Below are positions 52,801 through 62,820 of a stretch of 64,000 bases of DNA, piece after piece. The position numbers and the translations under genes are program-made. The notes under the pieces are model-generated. The model ran no database searches. It saw only the letters and a program-made list of their open reading frames with translations, and was not told where the DNA came from. Position 1 is the first letter of the stretch, and each line of letters begins with the position of its first letter. This DNA comes from CAIQQQ01 sp040399685 (lineage in GTDB: Bacteria; Pseudomonadota; Alphaproteobacteria; Acetobacterales; Acetobacteraceae). Location: assembly GCA_040399685.1 (NCBI GenBank), contig JBBART010000025.1, forward strand, positions 1-64,000, read 5' to 3'.

Positions 52801-52989
52801 GCGCTGCCGCTGGTGATCGAGAACGGCTCCGGCTCGGAACTGCGCTATCCGCTGGGCGTGACGATCGTGGGCGGGCTTTTGCTGAGCCAGTTGCTGACGC
52901 TCTACACCACGCCCGTCATCTTCCTCGCGTTCGAGCGTCTGCGGCAGCGGTTCAACCCCAAGCAGCCAGTGACGGCGGCGGCGGAATAA
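49897..52989 (+). CDS. mdtB: RND efflux pump, MdtB-like
   Basis: A 1030-aa inner-membrane HAE1-type RND transporter with twelve transmembrane helices and two large periplasmic loops. The start NISAPFIARPIATWLLAVAV, PGANPDTVSTLI, QDVQAAINAAAGTLPSTLPY and the proton-relay Asp pair in TGFVVDDAIVMIENV are conserved. The second-half motif MGIVKKNAIMMIDFA is also present. It probably forms a hetero-oligomer with the following pump, like MdtB-MdtC. Its stop overlaps the next start by one base. Confidence 0.94.
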   Translation: MNISAPFIARPIATWLLAVAVLLAGLLGYRALPVSALPQVDFPTILVTTQLPGANPDTVSTLITASLERQFGQIQGLSTMTSVSSEGTSQITLQFSLSRSIDSASQDVQAAINAAAGTLPSTLPYPPVYAKVNPADAPIITIALTTDSTTIDKVSDSADTLLQPKLSQIDGVGRVTVQGNMRPAVRVRADPARLAAYGLSMEDVRTAVAAANVNGAKGGFDGPRQAVALGANDQILSPDEYRSLVIAYRNGAPVRLSDIGSVVGGVENNRVAASYNGQQAVVLDIQRQPGANIVATVERIKAELPNLQRALPTAIKLTIVTDRTETIRASVNDVQATLVLAIVLVIGVIWVFLRSWRATLIPAVALPLSLIGTFGIMSLLGYGLDNLSLMALTVATGFVVDDAIVMIENVVRYIEAGEKPLAAAYKGASQIGFTIISLTVSLIAVFIPLLFMTGVVGRLFSEFAVTLSVSVVVSAVVSLTLTPMMCAQFLRPHSEERPGLIGRMAERGFDATLAFYRVTLGWALRHQTFVLIVAVMTLFGTVALYAFIPKGFLPQQDTGVIVAVTEAEQSVSVPRMATLQGQAADIIRADPDVVGVVGFVGAGSINATPNTGRITIALKPRKDRDSAATIAARLQSKLTGLAGLSVFMQPVQDIQIGTRISRTQFQYTLVDTDAAELAVWGPKLLGEMRGIAGLQDVATDQQNLGFRTYIRVNRDTAQRLGVTMQAIQDVLYDSFGQRQISTIFSQSNQYRVVLEADPAWQADPGSLMRLRLPGTGGAQVPLSAIASIERITAPLVVTHQAQFPAVTLSFNLAPGFSLGQAVAAIAAAEAGISMPATIAGSYSGDAAEFQNSLASEPWLILAAMVVIYIVLGVLYESTIHPITILSTLPSAGIGALLALMLVGLDLSLVALVGVVLLMGIVKKNAIMMIDFAIEAERERGIAPLPAITEACLLRFRPIMMTTMAALLGALPLVIENGSGSELRYPLGVTIVGGLLLSQLLTLYTTPVIFLAFERLRQRFNPKQPVTAAAE

Positions 52990-55900
52990 TGGGCTTTTCC
53001 GAGGTCTTTATTCGCCGGCCGGTCGCCACCATCCTGTTGGCGCTGGGCCTGCTGATCTCGGGCGGCGTGGCCTACAACTTCCTGCCGGTCGCCCCGCTGC
53101 CCAGCGTGGATATTCCCACCATCGTGGTGTTCGCGGGCCGGCCGGGCGCTGATCCGGAAACCATGGCGGCCTCCATCGCCGCCCCACTCGAACGCCGGCT
53201 GGGCGAGATCGCGGGCGTGACGGAAATGACGTCGGTCAGCTCCGTCGGCAGCAGTTCGATCATCGTGCAGTTCGACCTCGCACGCGACATCGACAGCGCC
53301 GCGCATGACGTGCAGGCGGCGATCAATGCCGCCACGGCGGATCTTCCGGCAGATCTTCCCTCGCGCCCTTATTTCCGCAAGTTCAACCCGGCCGATGCGC
53401 CGATCATGACCATCGCGCTGACCTCGGCCACGCTGTCGCCGGCTGCCATCTATGACGCCGCCGACAGCATCCTGGCCCAGCGCCTGAGCCAGATCGAAGG
53501 CGTGGCGCAGGTGCAGGTGAACGGTGCGGAAAAACCCGCCGTGCGCGTGCGGCTGGACCCGGCGGCGCTGTCGGCTTCGGGGCTGTCCGGGCAGGATGTC
53601 TACAACGTTATTCGCACCGCCAACGTCAACGGCGCGTTGGGCGGGTTTCAGGGGCCGGATCGGGGCGAGACGATTGGGCTGAACAACCAGTTGTCCACCG
53701 CCGCCGAATTCCGTCCGCTGGTGGTGAAATCGGCGGGCGGCGCCTCGGTGCGGCTGTCGGATGTGGCGAGCGTGATCGACGGCGTGGCCAATATCCGCCT
53801 GTCCGCCTCGCTGGGCGACACGCCGGCCATCCTGCTCAACATCACCAAGACCGGCGGCGCCAACGTGATCGCAACAGCCGACCGGGTGCGGGCCACCCTG
53901 CCGCTGCTGCAAAGCTGGATGCCGCCGGACATCAAGGTGACCATCCTGTCCGATCGTACTGGCACCATCCGCGCCAGCGTGGATGATTTGCAGGTCACGT
54001 TGCTGATCACCATCGGCCTGGTGCTGCTGGTGGTGCTGTTGTTCATGCGCCGCCTGGTGCCCACCATCGCCGCCGGCGCCACGGTGCCGCTGTCCATCGC
54101 CGGAACGCTGGCCGCGATGTGGTTCGCGGGCTTCGCGCTGGATAATTTCTCGCTGATGGCGTTGACGATCTCGGTGGGCTTTGTGGTCGACGACGCCATC
54201 GTGATGATCGAGAACATCGTGCGGCACCGCGAGCGCGGGTTGTCCCCGATGCAGGCCGCCCTGGTGGGCAGCCGGCAGATTGGCTTCACGGTGATGTCGA
54301 TCAGCATCTCGCTGGTGGCGGTGTTCATTCCCATCCTGTTCATGGGCGGCATTCTGGGGCGGCTGTTCCACGAATTCGCCGCCACGCTCACCATGGCCAT
54401 CGTCGTCTCGGCCGTGGTGTCGCTGACACTGACACCCATGGTGTGCGGCCAGTTCATGACCGACACACCCGCCCGCGTGACGTGGTGGACCAAGGTGGAC
54501 AAAGCTGTCGACCGAAGTTTTCAGGCGATGGCCGATGCCTATGCCGGCACGCTCGGCTGGGCGCTGCGGCACAACTGGCTGATGTTGTTCGCCACCTTTG
54601 CCACCATCGGACTCACAATCTGGCTGTATACCGTGGTGCCGAAGGGCCTGTTGCCGACGCAGGACACCGGGCTGATCCAGGGCGGCACGGTGGCGGAGCC
54701 GGACATCTCGTTCGCCGCCATGCAGCAACGTCAGAAATCAGTGATCGACGTGTTGCTGACCGACCCCGCCATAGAGGGCGTCGGCTCCACCATGGGCGTG
54801 TCCAGCGGCTTTGCCTCGCTGAACCGGGGCCAGTTGACCATCGGGCTCAAGCCTTATGCCGAACGCGGCGTGACCTCGGAACAGGTGATCGCCCGCCTGC
54901 GGCCCAAGCTGCTGGCGCTGCCGGGCATTCAGACGTTTTTGTATTCCGCCCAGGATCTGCGCGGCGGCGGGCGTGGCGGTTCGTCCAACCAGTTCGTGCT
55001 GCTGGGCTCGGATCTCGTCGCGTTGCGGGAGTGGACCCAGAAGCTGGAAGACCGGCTGCGCAGCGTGCCGGAGGTCGTCGATGTGACCTCTGACCAGGAT
55101 CGTGCGGCGCCACAGGCCAATCTGGTGATCGACCGGGCGGCGGCGGCGCGGCTGGGCGTGTCGGTGGCGGCGATCGACAACGTGCTGAACAACGCGTTCG
55201 CCCAGCGCCAGGTGTCCATCATCTACACCGACCGCAACCAGTATCGCGTGGTGCTGGAAACGCTGCCGGCGTTGCAGCGCGATCCGCAGGCGCTCAACCG
55301 GCTGCGCGTGTCCGGCACTGGCGGGGTGCAGATCCCGCTGGGCAGCCTGATGAAGGAGGAACGCGGCTCGGCGCCGCTCGCCGTGCGCCACCAGGGGCAG
55401 TTCCCGGCGGCGACGATCAATTTCAACACGCCGCCCGATGCGCCTTTGGGGCCGGCGCTGGACGCGGTGCGCAAGGCGGCGGTGGATCTGCGCATCCCTG
55501 AGAGCATCCACACCGAGTTCGCCGGCAACGCCAAATTCCTCACCGACAGCCTCAGTTCACAGCCAATGCTCATCGGTGCGGCGTTCCTGGCGATCTACAT
55601 CGTGCTTGGCGTTCTTTACGAAAGCCTGACGCAGCCGATCACCATCATCTCCACCTTGCCGTCCGCCGGGCTGGGGGCGTTGCTGGCGTTGCTGGTGACG
55701 GGCACGGACCTGTCGGTGATGGCCATCATCGGCATCCTGCTGCTGATGGGCATCGTGAAGAAGAACGCCATCATGCTGGTGGATTTCGCGCTGGAGGAGG
55801 AGCGCCACCACGGTCGCACGCCTTCCGAGGCGATCCATGCCGCGTGCCTGGAGCGATTCCGCCCGATTATCATGACCACGCTGGCCGCACTCCTCGGCGC

Positions 55901-56090
55901 GCTGCCGCTGGCGCTGGCGTATGGGCCGGGGTCGGAATTACGCCGGCCGCTGGGCATTGCCATCGTGGGCGGGCTGATCGTGTCCCAGGCGCTGACGCTC
56001 TACACCACCCCGGTGATCTATCTGGCGTTGCAGGGACGGAAAAAGCGGGCACGCACCGTGTCGGGCGATGCCCGACCTACCACGACGTAG
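52989..56090 (+). CDS. mdtC: RND efflux pump, MdtC-like
   Basis: The 1033-aa second RND transporter is homologous to the one before it: VFIRRPVATILLALGLL, PGADPETMAASIAAPLERRLG, the Asp pair in GFVVDDAIVMIENIV, and MGIVKKNAIMLVDFALEEE. Two different pumps in one operon with one adaptor and one channel match the MdtABC architecture. Substrates cannot be read. The C-terminal residues ARPTTT and the stop are encoded by the family A palindrome. Confidence 0.94.
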   Translation: MGFSEVFIRRPVATILLALGLLISGGVAYNFLPVAPLPSVDIPTIVVFAGRPGADPETMAASIAAPLERRLGEIAGVTEMTSVSSVGSSSIIVQFDLARDIDSAAHDVQAAINAATADLPADLPSRPYFRKFNPADAPIMTIALTSATLSPAAIYDAADSILAQRLSQIEGVAQVQVNGAEKPAVRVRLDPAALSASGLSGQDVYNVIRTANVNGALGGFQGPDRGETIGLNNQLSTAAEFRPLVVKSAGGASVRLSDVASVIDGVANIRLSASLGDTPAILLNITKTGGANVIATADRVRATLPLLQSWMPPDIKVTILSDRTGTIRASVDDLQVTLLITIGLVLLVVLLFMRRLVPTIAAGATVPLSIAGTLAAMWFAGFALDNFSLMALTISVGFVVDDAIVMIENIVRHRERGLSPMQAALVGSRQIGFTVMSISISLVAVFIPILFMGGILGRLFHEFAATLTMAIVVSAVVSLTLTPMVCGQFMTDTPARVTWWTKVDKAVDRSFQAMADAYAGTLGWALRHNWLMLFATFATIGLTIWLYTVVPKGLLPTQDTGLIQGGTVAEPDISFAAMQQRQKSVIDVLLTDPAIEGVGSTMGVSSGFASLNRGQLTIGLKPYAERGVTSEQVIARLRPKLLALPGIQTFLYSAQDLRGGGRGGSSNQFVLLGSDLVALREWTQKLEDRLRSVPEVVDVTSDQDRAAPQANLVIDRAAAARLGVSVAAIDNVLNNAFAQRQVSIIYTDRNQYRVVLETLPALQRDPQALNRLRVSGTGGVQIPLGSLMKEERGSAPLAVRHQGQFPAATINFNTPPDAPLGPALDAVRKAAVDLRIPESIHTEFAGNAKFLTDSLSSQPMLIGAAFLAIYIVLGVLYESLTQPITIISTLPSAGLGALLALLVTGTDLSVMAIIGILLLMGIVKKNAIMLVDFALEEERHHGRTPSEAIHAACLERFRPIIMTTLAALLGALPLALAYGPGSELRRPLGIAIVGGLIVSQALTLYTTPVIYLALQGRKKRARTVSGDARPTTT

Positions 56091-56100
56091 GTCCGGCACC
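56061..56100. repeat. Dispersed palindrome, family A copy 3 (degenerate)
   Basis: The left arm GGCGATGCCCGACCTAC is separated by six bases from a partly matching right arm (GTAGGTCCGGCA). It contains the mdtC stop and lies between convergent mdtC and hydrolase genes, as do the other two copies. Confidence 0.7.
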
Positions 56101-56110
56101 ACATGACTTA

Positions 56111-56800
56111 TCACCCCATGGCAAGCCAGAAACGCAGCATGTCGTTGACCACCTCCGGCTGCTCCATCGGCGGCAGATGTCCCGCCATGTCCACCACCCG
56201 GTACACCGCGTTCGGGATGGCTGCGGCCATTTCCTCCGCCAGCGCCGGCGGCGTGAGGATATCGCGATCGCCCACCCCAATCAGCGTCGGCACCGCGATG
56301 AAGGGCAGAATCGGCCGGCTGTCCGGGCGCGACAAAATCGCCTGTTGCTGGCGCAGGAACGCATCTCGCCCCACCCGCTCGGCCATGTCCAGCACATCCT
56401 GCGCCAGAACCGCATCGCCCAGCCGGTCCGGATGCAGCAATTGCGGCAGCAGCTTGGGCGTGACACCGCGAAACCGGTTGCCCCGTGTCATCGCCATCAG
56501 CCCGCGCCTTCGACGCGACTGCTCCTCGGTGTCGGCGCGGGCGGAGGTGTCCAGCAGGCACAGCCGGCTGATCCGCTCGGGTGCGAGGCGCATCATGGCC
56601 AGCGCCACGTAGCCGCCCATCGACAGCCCGCACAGCGCGAAACGGCCTGGCACCAGAGCCAGCGCACGTGCCGCCATCGCGTCGATATCGTCGTCTTGCG
56701 TGAGATCAGCGATCACAGCGTGCGGAAGCGACGCCATCTGATCCCGCCAGAGACGGGCGTCACACAGCAGGCCTGGCAAAAAGACAAGGTTTTCATGCAT
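56111..56800 (-). CDS. Alpha/beta-fold hydrolase
   Basis: A 229-aa alpha/beta hydrolase with an oxyanion segment LVFLPGLLCDARLW, the nucleophile elbow CGLSMGGYVAL, an acid in GVGDRDILTPP and a catalytic His in VDMAGHLPPMEQPE. It resembles the 3-oxoadipate enol-lactonase/MenH-like esterase group, but the substrate is not evident. There is no signal peptide. The ATG at 56800 is divergent from the DEAD-box helicase gene. Confidence 0.85.
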   Translation of the reverse strand: MHENLVFLPGLLCDARLWRDQMASLPHAVIADLTQDDDIDAMAARALALVPGRFALCGLSMGGYVALAMMRLAPERISRLCLLDTSARADTEEQSRRRRGLMAMTRGNRFRGVTPKLLPQLLHPDRLGDAVLAQDVLDMAERVGRDAFLRQQQAILSRPDSRPILPFIAVPTLIGVGDRDILTPPALAEEMAAAIPNAVYRVVDMAGHLPPMEQPEVVNDMLRFWLAMG

Positions 56801-56837
56801 GAGTGGCTTCTACGCGCCCCGGGCATGGCCGCCAACC

Positions 56838-56869
56838 TTGACTTTTCGGCCCCGTTTCCCGATACGGGG
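56838..56869 (+). promoter_or_regulatory. Candidate promoter of the DEAD-box helicase gene
   Basis: TTGACT (56838-56843) and GATACG (56861-56866) are separated by 17 nt. A dyad, CCCCGT-N8-ACGGGG (56850-56869), covers the spacer end and the -10. Transcription from here would leave a leader of about 70 nt before the TTG at 56941. Confidence 0.45.
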
Positions 56870-56940
56870 GCGTCGCGCGGGGTCTTCCTGTGCGTTCTGC
56901 CGTGCGCACATGCTGGCGCCGCCTTGGAAGCAAACAAAAC

Positions 56941-58791
<1,851 letters not shown>

Positions 58792-58794
58792 GCC

Positions 58795-60012
58795 ATGAAC
58801 ATCGTTACCCCAATCCAGACCGCGGCCAAAAAGAGCCCGCTGGCGCCGTTCAAATGGGACGATGCGCTGATGCTGGACGGGCAATTGAGCGAAGACGAGC
58901 GCGCCATCCGCGACGCCGCCAACGCCTATTGCCAAGACAAGCTGATGCCGCGCGTGCTGATGGCCAACCGCCACGAAAAGTTCGATCGCGAGATCATGAA
59001 CGAACTCGGCGAGATGGGCTTTCTGGGCGCCACGCTCGACAGCCATGGCTGCGCCGGCGTGAACTATGTCAGCTACGGCCTGATGGCCCGCGAAGTGGAA
59101 CGCGTCGACAGCGGCTATCGCAGCGCGTTCTCGGTGCAGTCCTCGCTGGTGATGTTCCCGATCCACGAATTCGGCTCCGAAGACCAGAAGGACCGCTTCC
59201 TGCCCAAGCTGCGCAGCGGCGAGTTCGTCGGCTGCTTCGGCCTGACCGAGCCTGACGCCGGCTCCGATCCCGCTTCGATGCGCACCCGCGCCAAGTCGGT
59301 GGATGGCGGTTATCTGGTCAGCGGCTCCAAGACCTGGATCACCAACTCCCCCATCGCGGACGTGTTCGTGGTGTGGGCCAAGGACGATGCCGGCGACATT
59401 CGCGGCTTCATCCTTGAAAAGGGCATGACGGGCCTGACCGCGCCGAAGATCGAAGGCAAGTTCAGCCTGCGCGCCAGCATCACCGGCATGATCATGATGC
59501 AGGATGTGTTCGTGCCGGAAGGCAACATGCTGCCGAAGGTGAAGGGGCTGCGCGGCCCGTTCTCGTGCCTCAACCGCGCGCGCTATGGCATTGCCTGGGG
59601 CGCCCTGGGGGCGGCCGAATTCTGCTGGCATGCGGCGCGCGACTACACCATGCAGCGCATGATGTTCGGCCGTCCGCTGGCCGCCACGCAGTTGGTGCAG
59701 AAGAAGCTGGCCGACATGCAGACCGAGATTACCATCGGCCTGCAATCCGTGCTGCGCCTCGGCCGCCTGATGGACGAGCATGCGGCGGCTGCCGAGATGA
59801 TCAGCCTGTGCAAGCGCAACAGCTGCGGCAAGGCGCTTGATATCGCCCGCACGTCGCGTGACATGCATGGCGGCAACGGCATTGCCGATGAATACCACGT
59901 CATCCGCCACGTGATGAACCTGGAAGCCGTGAACACGTATGAGGGCACGCACGACGTGCACGCCCTGATTCTCGGCCGCGCACAGACGGGAATTTCAGCA
60001 TTCGGGGCGTGA
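58795..60012 (+). CDS. gcdH: Glutaryl-CoA dehydrogenase
   Basis: The 405-aa flavoprotein oxidises and decarboxylates glutaryl-CoA to crotonyl-CoA in lysine/tryptophan and aromatic catabolism. It has the acyl-CoA dehydrogenase fold with features specific to the glutaryl enzyme: VDSGYRSAFSVQSSLVM (Arg that binds the distal carboxylate), CFGLTEPDAGSDPASM, and the catalytic Glu in VNTYEGTHDVHALILGRA. The gene starts 3 bp after the helicase stop, and its own stop overlaps the methyltransferase start. Confidence 0.94.
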   Translation: MNIVTPIQTAAKKSPLAPFKWDDALMLDGQLSEDERAIRDAANAYCQDKLMPRVLMANRHEKFDREIMNELGEMGFLGATLDSHGCAGVNYVSYGLMAREVERVDSGYRSAFSVQSSLVMFPIHEFGSEDQKDRFLPKLRSGEFVGCFGLTEPDAGSDPASMRTRAKSVDGGYLVSGSKTWITNSPIADVFVVWAKDDAGDIRGFILEKGMTGLTAPKIEGKFSLRASITGMIMMQDVFVPEGNMLPKVKGLRGPFSCLNRARYGIAWGALGAAEFCWHAARDYTMQRMMFGRPLAATQLVQKKLADMQTEITIGLQSVLRLGRLMDEHAAAAEMISLCKRNSCGKALDIARTSRDMHGGNGIADEYHVIRHVMNLEAVNTYEGTHDVHALILGRAQTGISAFGA

Positions 60013-61289
60013 CCCTGCCGGAATCTGCCCAGATCCGCATTCAGCGGCTGGGCAGTGACGGGGACGGGGTGGGTGAACTTCCGACGGGGGAGCGGGTGTA
60101 TGTCCCGTTCACCCTGCCCGGCGAGTTGTGCGACGTGCGCCCCACCGGCAAGCGCGGCGAGGGCTTTGCTGCCGTCGCCGACGTGGTGCTGGAGCCGAGC
60201 CCGCAGCGCATCGAACCGCCCTGCCTGCATTTCGCCACCTGTGGCGGCTGCGCATTGCAGCATTGGGAGCCGAGCCAGTATTTCGGCTGGAAAACCAATC
60301 TGCTGACGGCCGCCTTGCGTCGCGCCGGTTTCGAGCCGGACACGCTGCCGATTGTGCAGACGCCGCCCCGCCAGCGCCGGCGCATGGACCTCGCCATCCG
60401 GCGCGATCTCGGCATCACGTTGGGGTTGCACGCGGCGCGTGACTCCACGGTGATCGACATCACCGAATGTCAGGTTCTGCATCCGAAGCTGTTCGCGTTG
60501 ATCGCCCCGATGCGGGTGCTGTTTCGTGGGTTGAACGGGCTGGGCCGCGAGGGCTCGGCCATCGTCAATCTGCTCGACAGCGGACCGGATCTGCTGCTGC
60601 GCACCGATCGCACGCTGAGCGTGGTGGACCGGACACGGCTTGCCGCGTTCGCCACCGAGCACGGCATGCCGCGCGTGATGTGGGCGCTGAACACGGGCGT
60701 TCCCGAAATTGCCGCCCTGCTGCGTCCGCCGACGACGAGCTTTTCCGGCACCGACGTTATGCCGCCTCCGGGCGGGTTCTTGCAGGCGTCGCGCCCTGGT
60801 GAGGCTGCGATCATCGCGGCCGTGATGGCTGGGCTGCCTGCGAAGCCGACCGCCAAGTCGCGCGTGTTGGAGCTTTATGCCGGCAGCGGCACGCTTACCT
60901 TTGCCATTGCACGGCATATGCGCGTGCATGGGGTTGAGGGCGATCCCGCCGCCGCCGCCTCGCTCAAGGCGGCCGCCGATGCGTCCGGCCAGACCGGGCG
61001 GGTGACGGTGGAAAAGCGCGACCTTTCGCGTCAGCCGATTTCCGCCAAGGAGATCAATGCGTTCGCCGTGGTTGTGCTCGATCCGCCGCATGGTGGCGCC
61101 GAGACGCAGACCGCGCAGATCGCGGCGTCGAAGGTGAAGAAGGTGATTTACGTGAGTTGCAATCCAGGCGCGCTGGGCCGGGATGCGACGATGCTGCGGG
61201 CTGCCGGATTTAAGCTGGTGTCGACGCAGCCAGTCGATCAGTTCTTGTGGTCGGCGCGGTTGGAGAGTGTCAGCGTCTTTACGCGGTAG
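60009..61289 (+). CDS. Class I SAM-dependent RNA m5U methyltransferase (RlmD/TrmA family)
   Basis: This 426-aa enzyme methylates a uridine C5 in 23S rRNA or tRNA. It has an N-terminal TRAM domain and a 4Fe-4S cluster motif (CLHFATCGGC, with a likely fourth Cys in ITECQVLHP). The SAM site is VLELYAGSGTLTFAIA and the catalytic Cys is in YVSCNPGALGRD. The usual DPPR-x-G block reads DPPHGG, an Arg-to-His change. The GTG start overlaps the gcdH stop (GTGA). Exact target not assignable. Confidence 0.9.
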   Translation: MTLPESAQIRIQRLGSDGDGVGELPTGERVYVPFTLPGELCDVRPTGKRGEGFAAVADVVLEPSPQRIEPPCLHFATCGGCALQHWEPSQYFGWKTNLLTAALRRAGFEPDTLPIVQTPPRQRRRMDLAIRRDLGITLGLHAARDSTVIDITECQVLHPKLFALIAPMRVLFRGLNGLGREGSAIVNLLDSGPDLLLRTDRTLSVVDRTRLAAFATEHGMPRVMWALNTGVPEIAALLRPPTTSFSGTDVMPPPGGFLQASRPGEAAIIAAVMAGLPAKPTAKSRVLELYAGSGTLTFAIARHMRVHGVEGDPAAAASLKAAADASGQTGRVTVEKRDLSRQPISAKEINAFAVVVLDPPHGGAETQTAQIAASKVKKVIYVSCNPGALGRDATMLRAAGFKLVSTQPVDQFLWSARLESVSVFTR

Positions 61290-61290
61290 C

Positions 61291-61349
61291 ATTGCACCAT
61301 CTCCACCCACGACGAGCGTGGTGCAATACCAAGCGGTATTGCACCCTAC
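61291..61349. repeat. Dispersed palindrome, family B copies upstream of the orphan ORF
   Basis: ATTGCACCA (61291-61299) pairs with TGGTGCAAT (61319-61327). That in turn overlaps a perfect 11-bp hairpin, GGTGCAATACC-AAGC-GGTATTGCACC (61320-61345), followed by CTAC. The last 30 nt are repeated exactly at 61600-61629. Confidence 0.85.
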
Positions 61350-61394
61350 TGCCTGCTGAAAATATTGTTCCAAAATATTACAGGGAACGGATCA

Positions 61395-61589
61395 ATGAAC
61401 TTCATTAAACGTAACTGGAGAGATCTTGTTTGCGCTCCGTTAGCAAGTTTAGGGGCATTAGACATTGCGAATTACGTGACGACATCCATAAAATTAGTCG
61501 GGATACAAGATCCAAGCGAAGTATTCTTCGGAACACTGTCGATTTTGGCCGCCATCGCAATTTGGCGAGGTGGTTTACCCAAAAACTAG
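61395..61589 (+). CDS. Small AT-rich orphan ORF, possible membrane protein
   Basis: A 64-aa ORF starting with an ATG 8 nt after AGGGAA. By my count 85 of 195 bases are G or C (about 44%), far below the surrounding genes. The product has a basic N-terminus (NFIKRNWRD) and a hydrophobic C-terminal stretch (VFFGTLSILAAIAIW) that could span the membrane. I recognise no family. It lies between identical 30-nt palindromes, between the methyltransferase and sufA. It could be a recently acquired cargo gene or a non-coding island with a chance ORF. Confidence 0.5.
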   Translation: MNFIKRNWRDLVCAPLASLGALDIANYVTTSIKLVGIQDPSEVFFGTLSILAAIAIWRGGLPKN

Positions 61590-61599
61590 ACCTGCCACG

Positions 61600-61629
61600 G
61601 GTGCAATACCAAGCGGTATTGCACCCTAC
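61600..61629. repeat. Dispersed palindrome, family B copy downstream of the orphan ORF
   Basis: An exact 30-nt repeat of 61320-61349: a perfect 11-bp hairpin (GGTGCAATACC-AAGC-GGTATTGCACC) followed by CTAC. It lies 10 bp past the orphan ORF stop and 10 bp before the sufA stop, in a convergent gap. Confidence 0.88.
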
Positions 61630-61638
61630 GGTTTGCTA

Positions 61639-62007
61639 TCAGACGTGAAAACTCTCACCGCAGCCGCAACGGCCCTTTTCATTCGGATTGACGAAGGTGA
61701 ATCCCGCCGAGAGCGACTTCACCTCGTAATCCATCACCGTGCCGATCAGGAACAGCGTGGCCTTGCGGTCCACCAGCACGGTCAGATCCTTGTCCGTGAC
61801 AACCTCATCGGTCGGCCCGGCTGCATCCACCCAGGTCATATCGTAGGACATGCCCGAGCAGCCCTTGGTGCTGACGGCGATGCGCAGCAGCTTGCCGTTC
61901 TCGCCCTTGGAATACAGCGTGCGCAACCGTTCGGCGGCAGCGTCCGACAGCTGCATCAGCGGCGGCAGGGCGCGGCGGGGTTTGGGCTGGGAGAGGGTGG
62001 TTGCCAT
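61639..62007 (-). CDS. sufA: Iron-sulfur cluster A-type carrier (SufA/IscA family)
   Basis: The 122-aa HesB/IscA-family protein carries Fe-S clusters to target proteins. The three conserved cysteines are in TKGCSGMSYD and in the C-terminal GRCGCGESF. The N-terminal extension (ATTLSQPKPRRALPP) is short and basic. The ATG at 62007 is chosen; upstream codons in frame overlap sufT. It is the last gene of the suf set on the minus strand. Confidence 0.93.
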   Translation of the reverse strand: MATTLSQPKPRRALPPLMQLSDAAAERLRTLYSKGENGKLLRIAVSTKGCSGMSYDMTWVDAAGPTDEVVTDKDLTVLVDRKATLFLIGTVMDYEVKSLSAGFTFVNPNEKGRCGCGESFHV

Positions 62008-62027
62008 GATAATTACCTCGTCACTGC

Positions 62028-62384
62028 TCAGAACATGTTCAAGGACAGGCGGGCGTCCTCGGTCATCCGGCTGGGGTCCCAGGCTGGGTCCCATACCACT
62101 TCGACATCGCAGGAGGCCACGCCAGGCAGAGCCATGATGGCGTCGCGCACCATCACCGGCAGTTCCTGCGCTGAGGGACAGCCGGGGGCAGTGAGCGACA
62201 TTTCCACTTTCACGGCGCCGGCATCGGTGCTCTCAATCGCGTAGATGAGGCCGAGTTCGTAGATGTTGACCGGGATTTCCGGGTCATACACCGTGGCACA
62301 TGCGGCGATGAGCATGTCTTCGCTGGGCACGGCCACCGCTTCGCCCTCGGGCGTCCAGGTGCTTACATTCGGTACGTCATTCAC
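62028..62384 (-). CDS. sufT: SUF-associated MIP18-family protein (SufT, DUF59)
   Basis: The 118-aa MIP18/DUF59 protein helps in Fe-S maturation; SufT homologues act in cluster delivery. Typical motifs are TVYDPEIPVNIYELGLIY, SLTAPGCPSAQELP with the conserved Cys, and VEVVWDPAWDPSRMTEDARL. The start is a GTG with AAGGAG upstream, overlapping the sufU stop by 8 bp. Confidence 0.93.
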   Translation of the reverse strand: MNDVPNVSTWTPEGEAVAVPSEDMLIAACATVYDPEIPVNIYELGLIYAIESTDAGAVKVEMSLTAPGCPSAQELPVMVRDAIMALPGVASCDVEVVWDPAWDPSRMTEDARLSLNMF

Positions 62385-62820
62385 TGCTCGCCACTCCTTT
62401 TCCCGCCAACGCGGCGCGCAACGCCACCCATGGCAACGTCGCGCACTTCACGCGCGATGGATATTCATGCACGCCCGCCAATGGCAGCAGCGCCTGCAAG
62501 GACGGGTCCGACCCATCGCCGCTGCGCGCCATGACGGCAAATCTGGTGGACAGTTCTTCAATCTCGGCATCGGTGCGGCCAACCACCGCTTCGGCCATGA
62601 GGTCCGCCGAGGCGATGCTGATGGCGCAGCCGCGTGCCTCGAACCCGATTTCGGCCACCGCGTCGTTGGTGTGGCGGACGAACACCTGCACGCGGTCGCC
62701 GCACATCGGGTTGTCGCCCTTCGCGTCGGCATCGAACACATCAAGCCTGCGACCGTGATGCGGCTTGCGGCCACGGTCGAGGATGACGTCCTGATACAGA
62801 TCGCGAAGGTCTTCGAACAT
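62377..62820 (-). CDS. sufU: Fe-S scaffold / sulfurtransferase SufU
   Basis: The 147-aa IscU-like protein accepts sulfur from SufS. Its N-terminus (LYQDVILDRGRKPHHG) is the SufU form, and the three zinc/cluster cysteines lie in GDNPMCGDRV, FEARGCAISIASADLM and RVKCATLPW. The longer spacing before the last Cys is typical of SufU rather than IscU. The ATG at 62820 overlaps the sufS stop by one base; a GTG one codon earlier is possible. Confidence 0.93.
   Translation of the reverse strand: MFEDLRDLYQDVILDRGRKPHHGRRLDVFDADAKGDNPMCGDRVQVFVRHTNDAVAEIGFEARGCAISIASADLMAEAVVGRTDAEIEELSTRFAVMARSGDGSDPSLQALLPLAGVHEYPSRVKCATLPWVALRAALAGKGVASSE

Noticed and set aside
61291..61629. Repeats around the orphan ORF as a CRISPR array or insertion sequence
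   Set aside because: There are only two full copies 280 bp apart, the repeat is a perfect palindrome, no cas genes or transposase are present, and I see no target-site duplication.
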